Assembly: GCA_024752435.1 (NCBI GenBank)
Contig: CP103031.1
Coordinates: 1,236,001 to 1,300,000, forward strand
DNA length: 64,000 bases
Source of the DNA: Allantophomopsis cytisporea
Taxonomy: Eukaryota > Ascomycota > Leotiomycetes > Phacidiales > Phacidiaceae
Reading direction: 5' to 3'
Made by a program: the position numbers and the translations under genes
Part shown: piece by piece, positions 34,354-44,465 of the stretch
Layout: each line of letters begins with the position of its first letter
Position numbering within the stretch: the stretch's first letter is position 1
Notes under the pieces: generated by a model
Database searches by the model: none
The model's input: only the letters and a program-made list of their open reading frames with translations
What the model was told of the DNA's origin: nothing

Positions 34354-36138
34354 TCACGCCATCTTAAGGGATGTAGCAAGCGTACCAATATTCACTTTCA
34401 CCTTCCAGTCTATATCCGTTCCCTTTCCGACATGCTTGAGAACATCATTGGCTTCTTCCTCAGATGGCCCCAGATGATCCTGCTTGGCCACCTTTATCTT
34501 GATTTCGATACCCATTTTATGACCCTTCTTACCCATACTATGTGAGAATGTACTTTTGACATCGATAATAACCTTCTTTAAACCTGCTTCATCCTTTGGT
34601 AGTACGGGTATGAACTTGGTCAACAGCGCTCCAAAACTTCCAATGTAGTCACACCACCATGTCAATTCATCCCCAACGAATGTCCGCAAGGACTTGTAGA
34701 GCATTTTATCAGCGCCACTCAGATCTGCACCCCATCTTGCACACAAAGTAAGAGCTAGGACAGCTCGGTTCTGATGGGTCAGGCCTGGCAAGCTAGAAAT
34801 GGCGCCGGAGATAGGCTCGTTCAACGTACGCGCAGAATTTGTATCTGACGATTCACCCATCGAGACATATATATTCTGCGCAATGTAGTGTAACAGCTCT
34901 GTCTTGAAAATGTGGGGAGGTTTGGCATCTGGGGGGAGGGCCGCGGAGAGAACACCGACGAGGGCATTGATGACACTTGTGAACTGCGGAGAAGACAGGC
35001 CTCCTGGAAGTAGGGAGAGAGGATTGCTCTCCCTGACTTCTGGCGAGAGCTTCATATACAGAACGCCTTCTCGGTTCCCACCACTGCAGAATGTGACTGA
35101 GTTAATCTTCGGGATAGCATCGACAAGAGCTTTTACTACCATTACGATAGCTGGGAATTGTTCTCTTCTTCTCTTTGATAGTCCAAAGATCTTCTCATCA
35201 GATTTGTTTGCCTTCAACATACGCTTCCAATCACTGAATAGCTCTCCTGGGACAGTAAATCCTCCAATAGACTGTATAGGATACGGCTGGAGTGGATGCT
35301 CATGCATCAACATACTCCCATATCCTCTGAAACCTCCACCACAGAAGTAAATGTTAACCCCTTCCTTGCCAACGCTCTTCTCAGCCAGCTCACTGAACTT
35401 GGCCTTCATTCCTTCAAATGTATTCTTCATCCTGACATCAAGCTCTTTCGCGATATCGTTATCATGACCCTGAGTTCTAAGAGCATCTGTGAGTCGCGCA
35501 GCGCCAAATGGAAGACTTTGTGCAGCACTGGCTGCCAAAGTCTCATATCCGTTCGTACGAGAATTGACATATGTCATCTGCACACTTCCACCACCCAAGT
35601 CCATGAACAATCCGTCGACATGATTGAAGCCACTCCGTGCGCCCATCGCTCCAAATAAGCTCTCTGTCTCTGGAGCCAGGATGTCCACTGTCAGCCCACT
35701 GGCCTCTTTGATTGCGAACAACATGTCGTGCTGATTCTTTGCAGTGCGCATAGCCTCAGTAGCAAAGACAGCTATCTGGTGATCTGGGACTTCGTATTGC
35801 GCACATATTGCTCGAAATCGAGACAGCGTCTTGGCAACTGCAAAAATGGTGCCTTCTGGGAAGTAGAAAGGTTCGGATTCGGGCGAGTGGAGAGCATCGT
35901 ATAGGGAAATTCCTGCTCGCTCTTTGTATATGCAACGTAGAAGACGGGACGAGGGAGCTGAAAGGTCTGAGATAGAGAATCGTATCCCATTGCTTGGTTT
36001 TGTCAGTATATGAGCTTGCGGAAACATAGTTATTAAAGATTACCTTCCCATATCTACTAAAGCAAACAAAGCATTACCACTCACGTCAAACTTCGACATC
36101 TTGTCTTTGAAGTTATCGATAGTTATTATGTCGCCCAT
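34354..36138 (-). CDS. Ppx/GppA phosphatase family protein, Rtg2-like
   Basis: Exons 36044..36138 and 34354..35992 (minus strand) encode 577 residues, near the 588 of yeast Rtg2. The actin-like ATPase fold of the exopolyphosphatase/GppA family shows phosphate loop 1 ALVDMGSNGIRFSI, formed exactly across the intron, and loop 2 FMDLGGGSVQMTYV. Fungal members of this class act as retrograde-response sensors (Rtg2), possibly with polyphosphate or ppGpp-like hydrolase ancestry. A Gly-rich CGGGFRGYG loop follows. The start is set at the ATG at 36138 (MGDIITIDNF). The frame stays open upstream to another ATG at 36288, adding 50 low-complexity residues; that longer form is possible. Confidence 0.87.
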
Positions 36139-37660
36139 TGTGGAAGATTTGGCAGGTGTGGCAGAGGATGCGTTGTTGGGCCTCGAGGATTTTGAATTAG
36201 ACACTGGTTCCGGAAGGTGCTGTTCTGAAGCTGGCGATTGGTCTATCGGCTTCTTATTCAAGGCGATCCTCTTCATGAATCGACGCATGAGGAAATATCG
36301 GATTGCTTCTATTGTGCTAGATAGTCAATATGGTTACGGGTCTTGTGTAAATATCGCGGTGAGTTCACTGTACACCGTCTGAGAAATATCGCGGATTGTC
36401 GGTAATACCCCACGCAAATAGAGCAAACATAAGACGTGAGTAATGCTTCATGAAAGTTATCTCTTCTCAGTATCAGACTCTGTGCAGCTTATCTATATGT
36501 TTCATCTTGTAAATATTGCAACGCATTGAAGACCGAGCAGATTTTGACGATTCCTCCCTTCTTTATCTTATCGAAGCATTTCGATTCTCTTGTTCCATTG
36601 GTGAAGCTTGGATACTTGGGAGCTCAGCGGCTGCTCCCGCGACAGCTGTCCGCATTGGTAAACGGGTAGCTCGTCGGTCCAATTCCAATGCTTGACGCGT
36701 GCTGAGACAAGAACAGATATCATTGTACTTATTCTATTTGTTTACCCAAAGTAAAGTAAAGCGTTAGCGACTTTTCCGGGAAGTGGCTCTGCGGGGACTC
36801 GTAGGGAAACACTCATATCATAGCGGTACGAAAGAAAATCCGAGAGTAACCGTCATCAATACAATGAAATCGTCGGTGTAATGAGACGCAGAGCGCAACC
36901 CACTTCAAATCCTTCTGAACTTCGAGATGTTGACGATGTGTGTACAGTCACCGTGGCTGGCGACATCGGATGCCATCTGCATCGATCCAGATCCTTCTCT
37001 TGTGATCCTCCGAAAATAAGCGCATATCACAGCGCCGACAATGGGAACTTGAGATTATTTTGGTCGGAGATCTGTGGTCCGTCTAACCACCAGCAGTCAA
37101 CTTAACGTTTAGTGTATGGCACGGGAAGCATTAAACCACTTATATCTCCACAATCCTAGCCATACAGATGACACAGATAAATCAAGACGATCCAGGCCCA
37201 TTCATCGGCCAATGAAAGCAAATATGATGATCAAATAGTTCGATACGTAATTGCATTCTATGTAGAGTACTTCACGTGAACGGACAAACTATGCAAGTGA
37301 TGACATCTGTGATACGCAAAGCTGTTGATCCTCGAAAGGTCACCAATCAGAACTCAGCTAACAGTACAAACAGGGGTTGACCCAAACCAAACATCATGGA
37401 GTTGACTATCACACTTCGGAAACTTGTGCCCGCGCTACTTTGCTACCCCTCTTTCACAAGATCCTACTACGTGCTGTAAGCTTTCAATTGTTTGAGTACA
37501 AATATTTCCAACTTTCCTGTCATCTCTGTCTTTTCTCTGCATCCAAACTTATACAATCTTCGTTCATAACACAATCACCTTTGGTGAAACCCTCGCTCTC
37601 CTATCCATGTCCATGAACTAACAAATTGTAGCAAAAAACCTACATTAAGTACTTTCCACC
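36139..37660. other. Intergenic region RTG2-like gene / THI4
   Basis: About 1.5 kb between divergent genes. It contains the upstream region of the THI4 transcript; CT-rich stretches near 37430-37600 look like a fungal promoter or transcription start zone. Short open frames here have no domain-like content. Confidence 0.45.
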
Positions 37661-37723
37661 ATGAAAGACATGATGTTTCTAAGCTTGGGTTTATCCCCGA
37701 AGTATCAAGGTATTTTCAAGTAA
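37661..37723 (+). promoter_or_regulatory. Upstream ORF in the THI4 leader
   Basis: An ATG in a fair context (CCACCATGA) opens a 20-codon frame, MKDMMFLSLGLSPKYQGIFK, closing at TAA 37721..37723 just before the aptamer. Two or three GT dinucleotides usable as weak donors (37702, 37710, 37720) lie inside or at its end. Alternative splicing would therefore keep or remove its 3' end and the riboswitch. In Neurospora the TPP-controlled NMT1 leader uses uORFs in this way; the analogy is inference. Confidence 0.5.
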
Positions 37724-37731
37724 CAACTTGA

Positions 37732-37870
37732 GCATGGGCGGGTGTTCCGTATTATATAAACCTTCTTCCACCATCTGGACAAGATGAGAGGGAGGCTCTG
37801 ATATAGTGCGGTTCTGAGATTATACCGTTATATGAACTTGATCTGGATAATACCAGCGAAAGGATCATGC
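37732..37870 (+). promoter_or_regulatory. TPP riboswitch (Thi-box aptamer) upstream of THI4
   Basis: The conserved pyrimidine sensor CTGAGATTATACC is at 37814..37826. The pyrophosphate sensor half reads TGAACTTGATCTGGATAATA followed by CCAGCGAAAGGATCATGC, the classic Thi-box order. The terminal P1 stem pairs GCATG (37732..37736) with CATGC (37866..37870), and GGGCGGGTG follows the 5' arm. A long variable P3 arm lies between, as in fungal members. The aptamer sits 84 bp before the THI4 start, followed by a branch-like CTGAC and an acceptor TCTAG ending at 37906, so it most likely lies in a leader intron. TPP binding would change splice-site choice, as known for fungal thiamine genes. Confidence 0.93.
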
Positions 37871-37953
37871 CTTCCCTTCCCTCCAAACACCACTGACTCG
37901 GTCTAGGTTCCATTACAATTCTTGAAACAAAGAGTTAAACAACGTCAATCGAA

Positions 37954-39050
37954 ATGTCTCCACCAGCAGCAATGTTTAATGAGCCCACTTCTCCCATCCA
38001 GTTCACCATGAAGAAGGATGTCGGTGTCCAGAAGGCTGCCTTTGACAACCATGCCAAGACTCTTGCCGATCTTGCCGGCAAGTGGGAGACTGACTTTACC
38101 TTCGCTCCCATCCGTGAGTCTCAAGTTTCTCGTGCCATGACTCGCCGTTACTTCAAGGACCTTGACACATACGCTGAGTCTGATATTGTTATCATTGGCG
38201 CTGGATCTTGCGGTTTAAGTGCTGCTTACCAGCTTGGAAAGGCTCGTCCAGACCTCAAGATTGCCATTATTGAGGCTTCTGTAAGCCCAGGAGGTGGTGC
38301 CTGGTTAGGAGTAAGTCCTGTTCATCTCAAAAGAATTGTAACGATGGCTGACAATAGTAGGGACAACTCTTCAGTGCTATGGTCATGCGTAAGCCGGCCG
38401 ATACATTCCTCGATGACCTTGGTGTTCCATACGAGGATGAAGGAGACTTTGTTGTCGTGAAGCATGCTGCTCTCTTCACATCTACTCTCCTTTCTCGTGT
38501 CCTTTCCTTCCCCAACATCAAGCTCTTCAATGCCACAGCGGTTGAAGACTTGATCACTCGCCCATCCCCAACAGCTGAGGACCCTAACGCCGTCCGCATT
38601 GCTGGTGTAGTCACCAACTGGACCCTTGTCACTATGCACCACGACGACCAGTCCTGTATGGATCCAAACACCATTAATGCCCCAGTTCTGATCTCCACTA
38701 CTGGTCATGATGGTCCATTTGGAGCCTTTTCCGTCAAGAGACTCGTCTCCATGAAGCAGTTGGAGAAGATCGGTGGTATGCGTGGTCTTGATATGAACCG
38801 TGCTGAGGATGCTATCGTCAAGAGAACCCGTGAGGTCGTTCCAGGTCTCATTGTTGGTGGTATGGAGTTGTCCGAGATTGATGGTGCAAACAGAATGGTA
38901 TGTATTCTAATATAAGCAAACATGCATGGATGTTAATATGACCTTACGCAGGGCCCTACCTTTGGAGCGATGATGCTTAGTGGTTGTGTAGCTGCTGAGG
39001 AGGCTCTTAGAGTCTTTGATCAGAGAAAGTTACAGAATGATTCTGAGTAA
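37954..39050 (+). CDS. THI4: Thiamine thiazole synthase Thi4
   Basis: Exons 37954..38310, 38361..38897 and 38952..39050 encode 330 residues. The Rossmann motif IVIIGAGSCGLSAAYQLG binds NAD, the donor substrate. SPGGGAWLGGQLFSAM, joined over intron 1, and the histidine of DFVVVKHAALF are family signatures. Cys218 in QSCMDPN aligns with the cysteine that gives up its sulfur in yeast Thi4, so the enzyme should be the single-turnover (suicide) type. It makes the thiazole moiety of thiamine from NAD, glycine and its own cysteine sulfur with iron. The C-terminal block GANRMGPTFGAMMLSG is restored by intron 2. Regulation is by the TPP riboswitch in the leader. No clear targeting peptide. Confidence 0.97.
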
Positions 39051-39812
39051 TGGTCTGTCATATGGCCTTAGCTTTCGTTTTGGAAACGATTGAGATTTCA
39101 TGAAAACACTCTCTTAGTACCTACCAGACAATACACAAAGTCTATCATTGACCGTGTTTCACAAGTGATATTATTGATACTTATTTTGGTGATTCGCATC
39201 AGTTTCGTATGTATATAAAAATGTGTCCTGAAGAAATTCAGTTTGGTTCGAGGTTTTTGGAAAGATATACACGAATAGTTACAACTTCACGATGATTCAA
39301 ACAGCAGCATGTGGAAAGCAAATACTTCCTTATCCCTGTATCCTATCACTAAATTATTTACATTCAGCACGGCGAAAGCACTTGTATCGTCCACTTTGAT
39401 AGCGAGACTACTCAAAGCTTTTTGGTCGGCTCATGAGATCGGTTTCCATTTCTCGGGGAAATGGGAAAATACAAAACCATGTTCAGTGACAGTGCTGACG
39501 GGTCTTGCTCGTGCATAGCTTTATGAAGAAGACTACACAACGGACCAAGCATACCACGTGAGACGAGGAAAGAACTGGAAAAGAAAGCAAACGTGCAAAG
39601 ATCAACCTGTTGCTCTGGTGAGGACCAACCTGAGGGGAGGACCTCACGAAGTCCGCCCAAACGGGTCTAGGCAGAGTCATGGAGACCTGATACTCAACTA
39701 AAATCACGCTCCCCTTCACCTCCCACAAATAACAAAAACGCAACCGTACAACCGGACAACCACACTGCCAGTACAAGATTCATGGAAAATAACATCTGTC
39801 CTGATATGATAT

Positions 39813-39833
39813 GATACTCACTTTGTGAGTATC
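39813..39833. repeat. Perfect short inverted repeat
   Basis: GATACTCAC and GTGAGTATC form a perfect 9-bp stem with a TTT loop. It is the first of several hairpins within 460 bp. Confidence 0.7.
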
Positions 39834-39985
39834 AGAACAAGTCGACAAACATATTAGACAACGAGCCAAGTCCACGGTGGGAGTTATAACTGTCAAAGTG
39901 TAAGTATTCTCTCACTACGAATGAGTTCACGCTAACAACAATACTGGAGACGGTACAAAGATAGTCATGATGATAGATAGGTGAT

Positions 39986-40047
39986 CCAGAGTATCAAACA
40001 AGAGAAGCTTAACTCAAGACTTACTATTCTCTTGTTTGTTACTCTGG
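39986..40047. repeat. Inverted repeat, 21-bp arms
   Basis: The arm 39986..40006 (CCAGAGTATCAAACAAGAGAA) pairs with 40027..40047, 20 of 21 positions complementary, around a 20-nt loop. It ends two bases before the next, larger hairpin. Confidence 0.8.
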
Positions 40048-40049
40048 AA

Positions 40050-40129
40050 CATATGTGCTATGCTGGCGCGCAACGATGAATGGGATGGATTGCTAACCAC
40101 CATCATTGCGCGCCAGCATAGAACATATG
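40050..40129. repeat. Inverted repeat, 29-bp arms, GC-rich core
   Basis: The arms 40050..40078 and 40101..40129 match at 27 of 29 positions around a 22-nt loop. The core TATGCTGGCGCGCAA is perfectly paired. One mismatch is C in one arm versus the T equivalent in the other. Such a stem would fold stably in RNA or extrude from DNA. Its origin (miniature element, terminator-like structure or structured RNA) is unknown. Confidence 0.85.
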
Positions 40130-40387
40130 ATCAATGGGTTTACAACACTGCCACTCATGTAGTGATGCAAGTCGAGTACGCAGGGAACAAGAGAATTTGA
40201 CTGACCTATGCAGAAACCAGATTGACACTACATCTCGGCATGAAGCCAGATGATATTGGCGACAATATCCGAGAGTAGAGTAGGATTTCACTACATCCAG
40301 AGATCCAGTACAGGAATGCAGAGTTTTACAAAAACTTTGCTTGCAATTTTTCTTTCTGTGGATGTAGGAAAGATGCAAGCAGCATCT

Positions 40388-41890
40388 CTACTGTGCAGTA
40401 GGGACCCGGAACTTGATAGTCAGCTTTGGGGCGCTGCCAGCCTCAACGGCCTTGACTGAAGATCCTGGAAGCATGCAGTCGTGGTTTCCTTTGATGCACC
40501 CATCACACTTTGCACCAGGAGCAGCACGAGCGCACTTGTGTTTGAACTTTCTGCATTCAACACAAGCTGTTCCTGGTGGGTTCTTTTTGTGCTTGGTGTC
40601 CTCTGCAGGAGCAGAGCCAACAGAAGAACCGGCAGTACGACTAAGAGAATTGCCAAAGCTCATGGATGGACCGGCGACGGAACCGGCAGCAGAGCTGGTG
40701 GATGGACCGGCAGATGAACCCGCAATAGAATCAGCAACGAAGCCGCCATGCGGAATAGCATTGTTTGAGACGGTTCCGGGGACACCAATGGAAGCGTTGG
40801 GATCAGCAGATAGGAAAGAAGGAAGATAGTCAGAAGGCGAGGAGGGTGGGTCACTGAGATCATCCTCAGAGGAAATTCCCAGCCAATTTCCTGTCTCTGG
40901 ACGGTTCAGCTCCGCGTTTGGAGTTCCAACAGGGTTCTCATCCACAAGATCATCATGGGTACTACCTTCGACATCCGCCATCTCCTCATCTAAGTCATCA
41001 CCTGGGTACAAATCGCTGATGTATCTGTTCTCATCATCTGTGCCCTCCTCCTCGTCGATATCGCCGTCGTTATCGCCATCATCGTCGTCCTCGCCGTCAT
41101 CGCCGTCATCATCGTTCGCATCGTCGAACGCCGGGACCTCGTCTGGAACCCATTCCCAACGGCCATATCCCGCTGGGAATGGGACCAGACGAGTTATCTC
41201 CGGCTCTGGCTGTGTCAAGCGAAAGCCTTGAGCATCGGCGTCGGCCTTCAACTTCTCAATATATTCGGTTTTTCCAGCCAGATGAGCCTCAGCATCGGCA
41301 AGCTGCATGTGCAGCATGTTGCACTCCTCAGTCTTTTGCTGCAGCTGTTGCCAGTAAAGGTTTGTCGCATATCGCTGCCATTTCAGCTCCTCAGTCTGGT
41401 CCTCTGTAGCTTCAGCAATTACCTCATCTAAGTTGTCGACCTTCTTCATATTTGCCTGTGCAATATTGTTCAACTCTTCGACTCTAGTTCCTCGCTTGAC
41501 AACTTTCTTGACCATCTCATCTTTCAAATTGAAACCAGAGATATTGGTCTGTTCAGTGGCGGCGGCAAGTGCAACCACACCGTCGTAAAGGGTCTGGTAT
41601 TGATTACGGTCAAGGGTGAGTTGCGACAGCAGACCACAAAGTTCTTGGAAGGACTGAGTCTGTATCTGGACCTTCTGTTCGTAATCCTCAATCGGTTTAC
41701 AGTTCACGAAGGGATTTTCTTCGAGTTCTCCAACCTTTTCACGAGGCTCTGCATCTGGTCGCGCGTCGAACGGCTGAGGGCGGGCTCTCTGAGCTGGACG
41801 CTGTTCCTTGGGACGCTGAATAACAGATTGCTTGCGGGGACGGCCACGACGGCGACCGGCAGCCACCTCTGCGACTTGTTTTGGTGGCAT
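40388..41890 (-). CDS. AT-hook and Zn2Cys6-type protein of unknown function
   Basis: A single-exon 500-residue protein. The N terminus has an AT-hook (GRRRGRPRKQ, residues about 12-21). The middle is coiled coil (about 60-240) followed by a very acidic tract with long Asp runs (about 265-320) and a Ser/Gly/Ala-rich linker. Near the C terminus is C-X2-C-X6-C-X8-C-X2-C-X6-C (Cys443 to Cys472, starting CVECRKFKHKC), the spacing of the fungal Zn2Cys6 binuclear cluster. Usual cluster proteins carry it near the N terminus with a fungal transcription factor domain; here the order is reversed and no such domain is visible. A chromatin or DNA-binding nuclear role is likely but the function is unknown. 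Confidence 0.75.
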   Translation of the reverse strand: MPPKQVAEVAAGRRRGRPRKQSVIQRPKEQRPAQRARPQPFDARPDAEPREKVGELEENPFVNCKPIEDYEQKVQIQTQSFQELCGLLSQLTLDRNQYQTLYDGVVALAAATEQTNISGFNLKDEMVKKVVKRGTRVEELNNIAQANMKKVDNLDEVIAEATEDQTEELKWQRYATNLYWQQLQQKTEECNMLHMQLADAEAHLAGKTEYIEKLKADADAQGFRLTQPEPEITRLVPFPAGYGRWEWVPDEVPAFDDANDDDGDDGEDDDDGDNDGDIDEEEGTDDENRYISDLYPGDDLDEEMADVEGSTHDDLVDENPVGTPNAELNRPETGNWLGISSEDDLSDPPSSPSDYLPSFLSADPNASIGVPGTVSNNAIPHGGFVADSIAGSSAGPSTSSAAGSVAGPSMSFGNSLSRTAGSSVGSAPAEDTKHKKNPPGTACVECRKFKHKCARAAPGAKCDGCIKGNHDCMLPGSSVKAVEAGSAPKLTIKFRVPTAQ

Positions 41891-41915
41891 GATGAAACTT
41901 GTGGATTTATTGTTT

Positions 41916-41964
41916 CTACAGGAAGGAGTTAGCTTGCAACTTCAACAGCTCTGGTCAGACTTAC
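41916..41964 (-). other. Putative leader intron A of the AT-hook gene
   Basis: Reading the minus strand, GTAAGTCTGACCAGA opens a 49-nt candidate intron with branch site GCTAAC and acceptor CTGTAG. It ends 25 nt before the start codon. It shares a 15-mer and a 13-mer at identical spacing with intron B. Confidence 0.6.
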
Positions 41965-42061
41965 TACGAAGAGACTGTGTGATGTTTCGACGGAAGCTTG
42001 AGCTACTGAGCTTGACAGCAGAGGTGACGAGCAAGAAAAGCTCGACGTTTGGACTTTGTTG

Positions 42062-42107
42062 CTGGTAGCTGTTAGCTTGCAACGCGTTATGTTCTGGTCA
42101 GACTTAC
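42062..42107 (-). other. Putative leader intron B, near-copy of intron A
   Basis: A 46-nt candidate intron starting with the same GTAAGTCTGACCAGA, nine variable bases, then the same GTTGCAAGCTAAC branch region, ending in ACCAG. A 97-nt putative leader exon separates it from intron A. Confidence 0.55.
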
Positions 42108-42192
42108 TGTGAAGCAACTGGATGCTGCTAGGAGTACAGAATGTGTGTGTGATTTGGGTAAAACTGGTGAAAAGCTGCAATGAGATCGATTT

Positions 42193-42227
42193 GAGTCTCA
42201 GCTACTAGCAACTATTAGCTAAGACTC
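42193..42227. repeat. Short inverted repeat in the leader region
   Basis: GAGTCTCAGCTA and TAGCTAAGACTC pair at 11 of 12 positions around an 11-nt loop. On the minus strand the right arm contains a donor-like GTGAGTCTTAGC, so it may overlap another leader intron. Confidence 0.5.
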
Positions 42228-43340
42228 ACGAAGGGGGTAGCAAGCATTTGAACTTTGATGGAGATTGTCTCTCTGGGCTTGAGAGGAGCTCTTGAATGAC
42301 GCTAGATCGCCTTGAGGGAACCGAAGATATTTACCGGATCCAAAGTACTGCTCAATGATATGCAGCTACGAGTGATCGAGCTTGTCTTTGATCAATCTCA
42401 GCAAAGGAAAGCTTTGATAAGAAGCTTCGGTGAAAAGGAGAGCTTGGAAATAAAGTCGTGAAAGAAGGAGTAGCGAAAGTGTTTAATGGCGGAGCGAGAA
42501 AGAGGTTTTTGGCGATGTCTCGGCGATGGCGATGAATGTGAATGGAAGCGCGGAGGACCTGAAGAAAATTAATGCACCAGCGACGCATTCTCGCCGAGTC
42601 TCGCCGAGTCTCGCCAGAGATTGTTTGTTTGTTGTGTGTATCGGAAGGCTGGGAGCGCGGAAGGTGTGGGAAGCTTTTATGTTTACTTGCGCTCCGCGAA
42701 AGTGAGCGGGATCAACACTGCGAAGGTAATTGGGAGTTGAACACATCAGGATCTAATACACTGATAGCCTAGTGAGCTTCTATTTCACCTCAAGTATCCT
42801 TCAACTCATTTCTCTAAGCTCATTTGACATTTATCAAGCGGAACTTGTGAAGTGTTGACATGACATAAGTTATTATCACGTGACAAATCGCTCTATAAGT
42901 ATCATCAACAACACTTGTTGACATCTTGCTTATGTCAGTTAGCAAGCTCTCCAAAGCTTCTTGAGGACTTTAGGCAACCTTGAAACGTTCTCCCAAGTAC
43001 ATTGTGCTCCTGTAAAGCCATATTTATGAAATAATATGTTTAGATGTTTGGTTAGTCTAAGAGAAGTTCGGCACCAATCCAACACCAATACCAACACCAC
43101 TCAAGAGACAATATTTCGAACAGCACATGAGCTCATGGAGATATCTGTGGTATTTCATTGCTCTTTAGAAGTTTTAAATGATACAATAGTTCTAATTTCT
43201 CAATGCACACTATTATTATTAGCACTTTTAAAAGAACTACCTAACAGCAAATAATATAGACCTTTTGCCTTCAACCGAGGTTTTCTCCTCTGATACTTTT
43301 TTCCTTTATCTTTTCCTCCTCCCCACATAACTACCCAAAC

Positions 43341-44465
43341 CTAATCTAAGTACGGCACCCATTTGTCTAGCCCTTCCAGAGCTGCATCTCTCGTCTCATA
43401 GCTTACGACCGTAGGCCCACCTTTCTCGACGAAAGATTCGAAGTCAAACGCTGAATGTCTGAGCAGCAGTGCTGCAAACCCACCAAACTGCTTTCTCAAC
43501 CCAGTCACAGCATCCAAACCTTGAATATCTACAGTGAAGTTTCCAGGTCCACCACCTCCAATCTCGCCAGTAGAAGAGTCCAGCGCAGCATCGTACAGGG
43601 AACGGGCTGGGCCTTCTGTGGTATTCAGGTAGCTTCCAATGGCAGCAATACTGATAAGCTCTGAAGAGCGTTTGGAGAGATAATTGTTTGCGGCCAAAAG
43701 AGCAGAATAGAATCTGGTAAGCGGAGGAGTAGCAGTGCTATTTGAATAAGCCGCGGCAACCGTCGTAGCGTTGCTTGTAACCAAAGTCATGTGACTGTAG
43801 GGATTGAAGTAGTCTGATACTGAAGCCAGAATATTGAGATTGTTTTGTTCTACGAACAGCGTACTGTCTGGGTAGGATATGACAGTAGCGGAAGTCGAGT
43901 TAGCAGCTGTTAGGAGATTGTAGCGGTCCGCTAATGTTGGGACGACCTAGAAGGCTGTTAGTTCTTAACACTTGACTATAACATCTCCCCGCGACTTTAT
44001 TCGTACCTGGATCGTGTAATCGTAAGAAAATAGTCCAACGCGCTCCAGAATTTCCTGAGTGAGATAATTGTATCCAGCTTGCAGTCCCTCAATGAAAACT
44101 GTACCATCCTCCAGCTCTTTCAAACATGTGACGCCCTCACTCCCCACCAAGACGAGCTCCGGACCAGCATCAACCTGGCCGATGACTTTAACTTGAACGT
44201 TCTTATTCAAAATGGCGTCTAGAGCCTCATCCATGGTCACGCTCATGACATCGTAGTCAGTGAGTACAAGTTCAATATTCCCAGGGTCCTCGCGGGTGAT
44301 AATTTGGTTGTAAACTACGGAGAGATTGTAGTGCTTGAAGAAACCTAGTTCTTCCGCAATGATGAAAGTTGCGCTGGGAGCATAGGCGGCATAGTTGATC
44401 GTGTCACGGGTCAGGACACTAGTGACGAGGAAAGTCATGATAAGGAGAGTCCATGAGGAAGGCAT
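43341..44465 (-). CDS. Secreted SsuA/THI5-like (periplasmic-binding-fold) protein
   Basis: Exons 44007..44465 and 43341..43946 (minus strand) encode 354 residues. The N terminus is a likely signal peptide (WTLLIMTFLVTSVLT before RDTINY). The start of the mature part, YAAYAPSATFIIAEELGFFK, is the entry to the NMT1/SsuA/THI5-like ligand-binding fold, and the later FIEGLQAGYNYLTQEILER fits the same fold. Several N-X-S/T sites suggest glycosylation. The cysteine-rich catalytic motif of the pyrimidine synthase Thi5/NMT1 is absent, so it is not that enzyme. Bacterial relatives are transporter binding proteins for sulfonates or thiamine precursors; ligand and role here are unknown. It lies 4.3 kb from THI4; the link may be chance. 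No GPI signal or membrane anchor visible. Confidence 0.72.

Larger units (their letters stand above)
39051..40387. other. Intergenic region THI4 / AT-hook gene, hairpin-rich
   Basis: 1.3 kb between the 3' ends of two converging genes. Apart from the inverted repeats listed separately it contains no convincing coding frame. Confidence 0.5.
41891..43340. other. Leader and upstream region of the AT-hook gene
   Basis: Contains two putative leader introns (listed), a short inverted repeat, and a 10-bp tandem motif TCGCCGAGTC (two copies plus a partial at 42591..42620). The left part is TSS-like; the far part (42780-43260) is AT-rich with no convincing gene. Confidence 0.5.

Noticed and set aside
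37377..37616. 79-codon open frame upstream of THI4
   Set aside because: It starts at a non-ATG codon, has no domain-like sequence and lies in a CT-rich promoter or leader zone.
41019..41231. Ser/Pro-rich open frame opposite the AT-hook gene
   Set aside because: Antisense reading of the Asp-rich tract; no independent support.
42888..42900. TCACGTGA-type E-box in several intergenic regions (also near 44752, 51512, 52235)
   Set aside because: Six-base palindromes are expected by chance at this frequency; no consistent distance to start codons.
43030..43254. 72-codon open frame in the AT-rich region
   Set aside because: Low GC, no motif, no splice partners.
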